A DNA stretch of 5,576 nt from an uncultured Atopobium sp. GTDB taxonomy: Bacteria > Actinomycetota > Coriobacteriia > Coriobacteriales > Atopobiaceae. Made by a program: the position numbers and the translations under genes. Of the stretch, positions 1 to 5,474 are shown in pieces. The number at the start of each line of letters is the position of its first letter. Position 1 is the first letter of the stretch. The notes under the pieces were generated by a model. It saw only the letters and a program-made list of their open reading frames with translations. It was not told where the DNA came from and searched no databases. The stretch lies in contig USKU01000077.1 of the NCBI GenBank assembly GCA_900555335.1, positions 1 to 5,576 of the forward strand. Direction: 5' to 3'.

Positions 1-15
1 GCCATTAATGACAAA

Positions 16-2100
16 CTACCTGACAAAGATGTCGTGCTTGCCGTTTGAAATGGTCTCAATGTAGTAACGAGGACGATTCTCACCCTCATAGGACTCGTCA
101 AGCGGTGTGGTGTAGTTAGAAAGCGTCTGCTGGTCAACGCCCATGTCCTTCAGCGTCTGCGCCAAGATGTCGTAGTGCCAGACAGGCGCGTCAGAAATCT
201 GCATAGGCTGAGCTGCCTCTTCAGCGGTCTGACCAGCTGGTTTATACATAATGACTGGAGCGGAAGGCTGTTGTATGTCGTTATTAGTCAAATACCAGTC
301 GCCGTGATCTGCGGTAATAATAAAAGACGTGTTTTCATACACACCAAGACGCTTAAGCTCAGCGATATACTGCGCAACAATCCTATACGCGCCAATAGTC
401 TGCTCTTCAACGTTTTGCTTGCTTGGATCTTCAGTGCGCTCAACGTTACGATCAAGCGTGTAAGGTGGATGCGAGCCAAACAGATGAATGAAACGGAATG
501 AACCGTTCTGACCAGTATTGTCAATCGAGAGTCCGTAGTGTTGAAGCTCCTGGTAATACTTGAGGTCATCCTCGGTATAAGGCTGAGACGAGAGATCAAC
601 TTCATCCATGTTGACTGGCTTGCGCATGCGCATATTAAGATCCTCGGTGTAATACCAGAATCGAGGCTTAAACACCCAAGGCATGTCCCTACAGAACGCC
701 GTCTTATAGAGAATGCGCAGTGCACCTAGCACGTCTAACTGGTTATCTGCACCGCGACCACGAGGCTCGTGGTAATTAATGGAATACTTCTGTGCGGTAT
801 CTCTGTAGTGAGAGTAGTTCAACTGGTCCGTATACAAACCTGCCTGATATCCAGCATTCTGAATATCCCTGAGGTACTGATCACTTTGTGCCCAGTTGTA
901 GACAAAATCGTTGAAATTCTCGCCAGGCTGAGGACGAGAACCAAAGAGCAGCGATGGAACACCGTAGCGCGTTGGAATCATGGAACCGACGGAATTTCTG
1001 TACCAGGTAAAGCCAGTAAGGGACGCAAATGTCTCTGGATACTCATCGTAGAGCTTCTGGACAAAAGCGGTATCGGTGGTGTCCAGGACAAACACCACAA
1101 CGTTCTTCTTGGAGGAAACGTTGTAGAGGCCCTCGCGCGTTGCAATAACCTGCTGATGCTCAGCGTGAGCATCTATCGACGCTGCGATCGCAGGACCCCA
1201 AAGACTTGCAACGCCAACTGCCTGGACAATGATAAGCGCTGTTGCGGTTACCAGAAGACCTGTTCTAAGCTGACGTGCTTTTAGGAGCGAGAAGGTCACT
1301 GCAGCTGCAATGATTGCTAGCCAAATGAGGCCAGAGACAATCATTTGAGTTGTGAAGTCTGACCAGATAACTGCATGTCCATCAGCAAGCGGCATACCAC
1401 CGTTCAAGAATACTGCCTGAACGTACGATGCCACACCGATGGCCCCCACAAACGCAATAGCAACGTTAAACACGCGCTTACGCAGGAGCGATAGAAATAC
1501 TGTAAGAATGATTGTAATGATAAGGCCTGCAATAATAACGGGACCTGCGACATCGTTGAGGTTGAAAGAAAGGTCTCGCGCATTGCTTGCTACCAGCTCA
1601 AGTGGAGCTACGACCAAGATGGTAAAGACAGTAAAGAGAGAAACAAGGAATGCGACACCAATGCGACCCTTAGGTTTGAGGGTGCCTTCCTTTTGTTCTT
1701 TGAGACGAACAGCCTCTGCTGCAAGGATTTCTTTCATCTGAGCGTTTGCAGCTTCTGCACCTTTGGCGTCAACCTTGTGAACTTTGCCTTCGACAATCTT
1801 ATTGGCGTTCTCGTCAATCTTAAGCAGACGGAAGAGCACCTTACGAGAACGCCTAAACGCAACGCCAAGCACTGCAGAGAGCGCAACTACAACTGCTGCC
1901 AGTGCCTGGATGGTGTAGGTCATAACCGATGGGTCAACGTATGCCTGAGCTGTTGCTGGTAGAAGCGCCCACCACGCAAAGGTCAACACTGCAAGGTAGA
2001 ACACAGCGTGGAGGAATGTTGCGCGCTTGTGAGCAGCAGAGCTGTGGGAGTTTCTCTTGGTAGAGGTTATGGCTTTAATCACGAGAAACACCGTCCTCAT
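16..2100 (-). CDS. Polytopic membrane sulfatase / LTA-synthase-like enzyme
   Basis: This is a membrane enzyme of the alkaline phosphatase/sulfatase superfamily. With the start at 2100 it has 694 residues. Residues 30-53 form a hydrophobic stretch ending in AQA before YVDPS; this could be a cleaved signal peptide or a first helix. Further helices lie at about 60-82, 148-168, 184-206, 211-231, 253-272 and 281-301. Arg/Lys clusters (RRSRK, LLRKR, LLKARQLR) fall on the inner side, so residues 302-694 should be extracellular. Superfamily landmarks there are FVLDTTD (metal ligand D340), MIPTRYG (candidate nucleophile T377), GSHPPY (H544) and TADHGD (D598, H599). LtaS and related enzymes transfer phosphoglycerol or phosphoethanolamine outside the cell with such a site; the substrate here is unknown. 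The ATG at 2100 overlaps the upstream gene by 26 bases and has no clear ribosome binding site, so translational coupling is likely. A GTG at 2082 or ATGs further upstream are alternatives. The protein ends at TAG (16-18). The superfamily call is firm; the substrate is not determined. Confidence 0.87.
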   Translation of the reverse strand: MRTVFLVIKAITSTKRNSHSSAAHKRATFLHAVFYLAVLTFAWWALLPATAQAYVDPSVMTYTIQALAAVVVALSAVLGVAFRRSRKVLFRLLKIDENANKIVEGKVHKVDAKGAEAANAQMKEILAAEAVRLKEQKEGTLKPKGRIGVAFLVSLFTVFTILVVAPLELVASNARDLSFNLNDVAGPVIIAGLIITIILTVFLSLLRKRVFNVAIAFVGAIGVASYVQAVFLNGGMPLADGHAVIWSDFTTQMIVSGLIWLAIIAAAVTFSLLKARQLRTGLLVTATALIIVQAVGVASLWGPAIAASIDAHAEHQQVIATREGLYNVSSKKNVVVFVLDTTDTAFVQKLYDEYPETFASLTGFTWYRNSVGSMIPTRYGVPSLLFGSRPQPGENFNDFVYNWAQSDQYLRDIQNAGYQAGLYTDQLNYSHYRDTAQKYSINYHEPRGRGADNQLDVLGALRILYKTAFCRDMPWVFKPRFWYYTEDLNMRMRKPVNMDEVDLSSQPYTEDDLKYYQELQHYGLSIDNTGQNGSFRFIHLFGSHPPYTLDRNVERTEDPSKQNVEEQTIGAYRIVAQYIAELKRLGVYENTSFIITADHGDWYLTNNDIQQPSAPVIMYKPAGQTAEEAAQPMQISDAPVWHYDILAQTLKDMGVDQQTLSNYTTPLDESYEGENRPRYYIETISNGKHDIFVR

Positions 2101-4090
2101 CAGTTGTTGTTGCGGATTCATCGATAGCGGCATCGTCGCCCTTCTCGGCAGCATCGTCCGCTGCTGCAGCGTCGTCCTTCTCGGCGGCGTCAGCAGTTCC
2201 CTCCTGGTGCGCCAAAACGCGCTCGAGAATGAACTTACCTGCGGTTTCTCCGCCGTGACCCAGGTTGAAAATCATGTTGTTACGAATCTCTTCAATCTTG
2301 TGCGACCAGCTATCGGTCTCCTCAAGCATCTGCGCAACCGCGTTACCAAGACCCGAGAGGTCCTTAGGATCAAAGCTACGGCCAATCTCATTTCTCAGCG
2401 TAATGTCGCATGGATCCGAATGAATCTTGCTCCAGTCAGGATTATTCTCTTTCATTGCGGTGTCAATGAAGACCGACGGTTTGAGCGTGGTAAAGGAGAA
2501 CTCCTCGGCAACACTCGACCAGTCAGTAAACAGCAGGTCAGCCGAGAGAACCGAAGTGTTAGAGCTGAAGTCAGTCTCAAAGGAGAGCTCCTCTGGATCC
2601 GCGTCAGCATAGCGAGCAAGAATCTCCTCCATACGGGCAGGATAACGCTTCAAATACTCTGGGTGCGGGCGAACCACAATACGCCAGCCACGGCCCATGA
2701 GCTGCTCAAGCAGGCCGTCAAGGCAGCTATCCATCAAGTTGTCGTACTGCCACGAAGGACCAATCAGCAACAGGGGTTTCTCGCCAGGTTTGCGCTGGCC
2801 CAGATTCTGCTTCTGGTAGTTCTTGATTGACCTGTCGAGAAGATCGTAGCCAATAGCAGGCTTTCTCTTGGATGGCGTGCCGTAGTACTTCTCGACCAGC
2901 TCAAGATCGTGCTGCTGGTGAGGGCCAACGCAGAGGACGTCGTCGTAGTAGGTGTACTCGTTGCGCGTCGAGGTGACTGTCATGGAGGTCATGTGGTGGC
3001 ACATGTACATGTACTCAGCGTCTTTGCGCACGTAGGAGCGCTTCATGTAAGAGCTCTCCAGGTCACCGAGGGAGGTAACCACAACGTCGGCATCGAGCTT
3101 CATAAAGAGCGTGATGAGGCGACGCTGACCCAAGTAATAAGGAATCAGGCGAGGCTGCTGTTTTGCCAGCTCAAAGACCTGGTCGTTAGGGTCAGAGGTG
3201 ACGTAGTGGATGCGGATGTCCGAGTTTGCCAGCAGCCACTCAATAGCGCCCTGGAAGTATTTGTAAAAGCCGCTTGACTCAGAATAGAAAACCAAGTGCT
3301 TGCCGATGGTGTCAAAGAAGCGCTTGTAGTCCTCTTTTTCGCGGGCAGCATGAGGATCGCGCTGGAACCACTTGTGAGTTGACTTGGTTGCTGCGTCCAT
3401 TGCCTCAAACTCGTCGCGAGCAGCGTTGAGATCGTCATAGTCAACCTGTTTACGAGGGTCAATGATAATATTGCAGACAATCTGAACCAGGATTGAGAGA
3501 AGGTTTGAGCAAACCCAGTAGAATGCCATGCCGCAAACAACGTAAACCGCAAGTACAAGCGACATTGCAATAGAGAGGCCGTTTGTGGTGTTCTTCTCGG
3601 CACGAGACTGCTCGCGCTGGAGTGGATTCAGCTTGTTGGATGCAAGGCCAAGAGCAACCGAAGACAGGGCTGCCGCGAGAGGCATAATCCAGGTGATGCC
3701 GCCATCAATGATTGGGGTCATGCCCAAAAATTCTGTGCCGGGTGCGCCAGAATCAGTGATGCCATGAATGACGTCTACCAGGCCAAACAGGATAACTACC
3801 TGGATAGCCAGAGGGATAAGGCTCAACAGCGGGTGATAACCTGCCTTTTTGTTGAGCTCGTTGGAGCGCTCCTCGATGGTCTCTCTGTCGCCGAAGTAAC
3901 GCGTCTTCAAGCGGAAGGTCTCGGGCATAAGGCGCACCATAACAATAGAGTTTTGTTGCGTCCAGAGTGCCAGGGGCATCAGGATGATTTTAGTTGCAAG
4001 GGTAAAAAGGAAGATTGCCGCCCACCAACTGCCGGTCAAATCGTATGCGGGCTGAACGATTAGTGAAAAAACGTGTGCAAGCTGCTCCAT
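2075..4090 (-). CDS. YidC/Oxa1-type insertase fused to CDP-glycerol glycerophosphotransferase-like domain
   Basis: This 671-residue protein has two domains that are normally separate. Residues 20-210 are a YidC/Oxa1/Alb3 core. The first helix is at 22-42, with TLATKIILMPL. A cytoplasmic hairpin loop follows (QQNS, LMPE, then an acidic/basic helix). The remaining helices are at about 88-108, 132-150, 172-189 and 190-210, the last two around GMAFYWVCSNLLSILVQ, a YidC-like signature. The loop charges place the C-terminus in the cytoplasm. Residues 260-625 resemble TagF-like polymerases of teichoic acid synthesis, with HHMTS (365-369), DDVLCVGPHQ (383-392), LLIGPSWQ (441-448), VVRPHPE (472-478) and FTDWSSVAEEF (521-531). 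Residues 630-671 are an acidic Ala/Asp tail. No lipoprotein signal is seen. AGAAGG seven bases before the ATG at 4090 decides this start over one at 4141. The frame is continuous through both domains, so the fusion does not depend on a frameshift. The role is probably synthesis of a cell-surface phosphopolymer at the membrane; insertase activity is unproven. Confidence 0.9.
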   Translation of the reverse strand: MEQLAHVFSLIVQPAYDLTGSWWAAIFLFTLATKIILMPLALWTQQNSIVMVRLMPETFRLKTRYFGDRETIEERSNELNKKAGYHPLLSLIPLAIQVVILFGLVDVIHGITDSGAPGTEFLGMTPIIDGGITWIMPLAAALSSVALGLASNKLNPLQREQSRAEKNTTNGLSIAMSLVLAVYVVCGMAFYWVCSNLLSILVQIVCNIIIDPRKQVDYDDLNAARDEFEAMDAATKSTHKWFQRDPHAAREKEDYKRFFDTIGKHLVFYSESSGFYKYFQGAIEWLLANSDIRIHYVTSDPNDQVFELAKQQPRLIPYYLGQRRLITLFMKLDADVVVTSLGDLESSYMKRSYVRKDAEYMYMCHHMTSMTVTSTRNEYTYYDDVLCVGPHQQHDLELVEKYYGTPSKRKPAIGYDLLDRSIKNYQKQNLGQRKPGEKPLLLIGPSWQYDNLMDSCLDGLLEQLMGRGWRIVVRPHPEYLKRYPARMEEILARYADADPEELSFETDFSSNTSVLSADLLFTDWSSVAEEFSFTTLKPSVFIDTAMKENNPDWSKIHSDPCDITLRNEIGRSFDPKDLSGLGNAVAQMLEETDSWSHKIEEIRNNMIFNLGHGGETAGKFILERVLAHQEGTADAAEKDDAAAADDAAEKGDDAAIDESATTTDEDGVSRD

Positions 4091-4097
4091 ATACAAA

Positions 4098-4103
4098 CCT
4101 TCT
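4098..4103 (-). promoter_or_regulatory. Ribosome binding site of the yidC-fusion gene
   Basis: The minus strand reads AGAAGG, then seven bases (TTTGTAT), then ATG at 4090. This spacing is good for a Shine-Dalgarno site and fixes the start at residue M of MEQLAHVF. The longer reading from 4141 has no such site and would translate the 14-bp repeat. Confidence 0.7.
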
Positions 4104-4126
4104 ACGAGAAAACTTCTACGAGAAAA
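4099..4126. repeat. Perfect 14-bp tandem duplication in the yidC-fusion leader
   Basis: The unit CTTCTACGAGAAAA occurs twice head to tail at 4099-4112 and 4113-4126 with no mismatch, followed by a short partial CTCTAC. On the coding (minus) strand each copy carries AGAAG, so the Shine-Dalgarno core is present twice, 14 bases apart. The copy nearer the gene is the one correctly spaced from the ATG. A perfect short duplication of this kind usually arises by slippage and may vary in copy number. Confidence 0.9.
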
Positions 4127-4193
4127 CTCTACAGAAGCCAATAAAACCTAAGACCTGAAAAAACAATGGAATCCATGGCAGGCCAAAAGAAAG

Positions 4194-4243
4194 CTACGGC
4201 ATCTAAATGAAGTCTGCAGTATCTAAAGTTAACCTGAAGTATC
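4194..4243 (-). repeat. Three direct 10-bp boxes at 20-bp spacing (possible AraC-type operator)
   Basis: On the minus strand the boxes read GATACTTCAG (4243-4234), GATACTGCAG (4223-4214) and a degenerate GATGCCGTAG (4203-4194). The first two differ at one base and the third matches the second at 7 of 10. The spacing is exactly 20 bp each time, about two helical turns, so all boxes face the same side of the DNA. Seen as 20-bp units, 4201-4220 and 4221-4240 agree at 14 of 20 positions. Direct half-sites about 21 bp apart are typical of AraC-family operators. The boxes lie about 105-155 bp upstream of the yidC-fusion ATG. That they bind the neighbouring regulator is an inference. Confidence 0.5.
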
Positions 4244-4282
4244 CATTTGTGCATAACTAATTTATGGTATCAAAAAACGCTA

Positions 4283-4311
4283 TTTATCGGCAGTTTAAAG
4301 CGAACAATCAA
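4283..4311 (-). promoter_or_regulatory. Candidate promoter of the yidC-fusion unit
   Basis: The minus strand has TTGATT (4311-4306), 17 bases, then GATAAA (4288-4283), each matching the sigma-70 consensus at four of six bases. Transcription would begin near 4276 and give a leader of about 185 nt containing the 20-bp boxes and the 14-bp duplication. A weaker option nearer the gene (TTGTTT then TATTGG with a 17-bp spacer, between about 4168 and 4138) would instead put the boxes just upstream of the promoter, where an activator would sit. Confidence 0.3.
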
Positions 4312-4340
4312 AATGGAATATCTTTGATTTGCATGGATAA

Positions 4341-4356
4341 AATTTATACATAAATT
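4341..4356. promoter_or_regulatory. 16-bp palindrome, possible operator
   Basis: AATTTAT and ATAAATT are perfect inverted arms separated by two bases (AC). The element sits in the most A+T-rich part of the intergenic region, between the candidate promoters for the two divergent genes. The compact symmetry suits binding of a dimeric regulator, but chance dyads are common in A+T-rich DNA, so the call is tentative. Confidence 0.3.
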
Positions 4357-4406
4357 GTTCTTTTTAAAATCATTCTATAAAAGTTACGTAGGCAATTGTC
4401 TTTCTC

Positions 4407-4423
4407 GTTAATCAAAAATTAAC
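4407..4423. promoter_or_regulatory. 17-bp dyad GTTAAT-N5-ATTAAC upstream of the araC-type gene
   Basis: Perfect 6-bp arms GTTAAT and ATTAAC flank five bases (CAAAA). The element ends about 31 bp before the -35 hexamer proposed for the regulator gene, a place where a repressor or activator could act. It could also be a chance dyad. Confidence 0.3.
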
Positions 4424-4454
4424 CCCTGAAATGGTATTTTATTTAATTTTTGGG

Positions 4455-4482
4455 TTGCAATCGCGGTTCTGCTGGCTAAAAT
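4455..4482 (+). promoter_or_regulatory. Candidate sigma-70-type promoter of the araC-type gene
   Basis: TTGCAA (4455-4460) and TAAAAT (4477-4482) are separated by 16 bases. The -10 matches the consensus at five of six bases and the -35 at four. A start near 4489 would leave a leader of about 54 nt ending in the ribosome binding site TGAGGAG. Another pair further upstream, TTGTTC (4355-4360) with TATAAA or TAAAAG around 4376-4383, is a weaker alternative. Confidence 0.5.
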
Positions 4483-4542
4483 ACTCTCCATGTTATTTTT
4501 AATATTCGGCGCATTAGAGCGCTTTTGAAATGAGGAGATTCT

Positions 4543-5352
4543 ATGCAGGCAAATCTGCAGGAGCTAAAAGAGACCTATTCGCGGCAGACGTATAGTGTGT
4601 TTTCGATCAACCGCCAGCAGAAGATTGCTGACTCCCAAGTTACTTTTTCGCTTGCTCATTCTGTTTTCATTATTCCTGTGTTTGGATCAGCTGAGATTAC
4701 TATTGGCGGCAAAGAATTTATCTGTGAAGGAACCACAGTTGTGCACGCTCCTGCAGGTCAGACCGTAACGTATCGCACGCTCTATGGACGCTCATTTGAC
4801 CATGTAAATATCTACTATGATGGCGTTCAAGGAGATACCAGCAGCCCAATCTTCAATGCATACGCATTTGATCCTCAGGGATTCGATCGTATTCTTGATA
4901 AGACACTTGACCTGGAAAAACTTAACACTACCCCATCGCTGGACAACCGTGTCGCACAAATTGTCAACGGTACCGAGCTCATCAAATCAATGTTCCTGCT
5001 CACCAACAGCCAAAAAGTCCAGGAGAGCATGGCCGAGGCTCGCACGTACATCGAGCTCCACTTTGCAGATCCAATTACCATTCCTGGTCTGGCCAAACGC
5101 TGTGGCATGAGTACTCAGCGCTTCTCCAACAATTTTGTCCAAACATTTGGCGTTCGCCCAATGACGTTCATCATTGCAAAGCGTCTTGACCATGCTCAGC
5201 AGCTGCTTCAATCTGGTCTTTCTGTGCGCGAGACCTCCGAGGCTGTTGGTTACAATGATCCGTTCTACTTCAGCAGGCTCTATAAGAAGCACATGGGTGT
5301 TACACCTCAGGACGTCCATGACAGCTATGAGGGAAATGTCCTGATTAAGTAA
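4543..5352 (+). CDS. AraC-family transcriptional regulator
   Basis: This 269-residue cytoplasmic regulator has the usual AraC-family length and layout. Residues about 35-95 are rich in beta strands, with SAEITIGGKEF and GTTVVHAPAGQ resembling the cupin-like sensor half that binds a small ligand. Residues 162-260 form the double helix-turn-helix DNA-binding half. The first is around ITIPGLAKRCGMSTQRFSNN (179-198). The second is around LSVRETSEAVGYNDPFYFSR (226-245), followed by LYKKHMGVTPQDV, the family signature. The start is supported by TGAGGAG five bases before the ATG. The gene is divergent from the yidC-fusion unit and ends in its own terminator, so it is probably monocistronic. It may control the divergent unit, itself, or both. 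The ligand cannot be read from the sequence: AraC members with this layout often sense sugars, but others sense stress signals. Confidence 0.93.
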   Translation: MQANLQELKETYSRQTYSVFSINRQQKIADSQVTFSLAHSVFIIPVFGSAEITIGGKEFICEGTTVVHAPAGQTVTYRTLYGRSFDHVNIYYDGVQGDTSSPIFNAYAFDPQGFDRILDKTLDLEKLNTTPSLDNRVAQIVNGTELIKSMFLLTNSQKVQESMAEARTYIELHFADPITIPGLAKRCGMSTQRFSNNFVQTFGVRPMTFIIAKRLDHAQQLLQSGLSVRETSEAVGYNDPFYFSRLYKKHMGVTPQDVHDSYEGNVLIK

Positions 5353-5444
5353 CTGCTGCTTGATATTGCCAGTTACTGCATGTAGAAATTACTTGCCCAA
5401 TTACTTGTGGCAAAACTGGTCGCAGGTTTTATTGCAAATCAAAA

Positions 5445-5474
5445 GGTCAGAACGTTTTGTTCTGACCCTTTTTT
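5445..5474 (+). terminator. Intrinsic terminator after the araC-type gene
   Basis: GGTCAGAAC (5445-5453) and GTTCTGACC (5459-5467) form a perfect 9-bp stem with a five-base loop (GTTTT), followed by C and six T (5469-5474). Four A lie before the stem, so weak termination in the reverse direction is also possible. It starts 93 bases after the TAA of the regulator. Confidence 0.92.

Larger units (their letters stand above)
4091..4542. other. Divergent intergenic region, A+T-rich
   Basis: This 452-bp stretch lies between two genes that point away from each other and holds the control signals of both. It is very A+T-rich in its middle: 4341-4380 has 5 G/C in 40 bases. It contains the 14-bp duplication, the 20-bp-phased boxes, two palindromes and promoter-like hexamers on both strands, each listed separately. 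The only short ORF of note runs from 4254 to 4129 on the minus strand (41 residues) and has no ribosome binding site. I see no tRNA or insertion sequence here. Confidence 0.75.

Noticed and set aside
175..4063. Many open frames on the plus strand and in other minus-strand frames opposite the two long genes, for example 769-1284, 2057-2830 and 3145-3603
   Set aside because: They lie wholly or almost wholly within strongly supported genes, show no domain pattern and have Cys/Arg/Ser-rich compositions typical of antisense shadows.
2075..4141. Longer start of the yidC-fusion gene at 4141
   Set aside because: The added 17 residues would be encoded by the 14-bp duplication and have no ribosome binding site, whereas the ATG at 4090 has AGAAGG at seven bases.
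4166..4176. ATGGA-A-TCCAT dyad upstream of the yidC-fusion gene
   Set aside because: The arms are only 5 bp with no extension and no clear link to a promoter, so it is likely chance.
4987..5319. 110-residue minus-strand frame inside the AraC-type gene
   Set aside because: The plus-strand frame has clear AraC-family motifs across the same bases; the reverse frame has no recognisable features.
5369..5419. Possible nested hairpin: CCAGTT/AACTGG around TTGCC/GGCAA downstream of the regulator
   Set aside because: The stems are short, the loops are long and there is no following T-tract; the nearby 9-bp hairpin is the convincing terminator.
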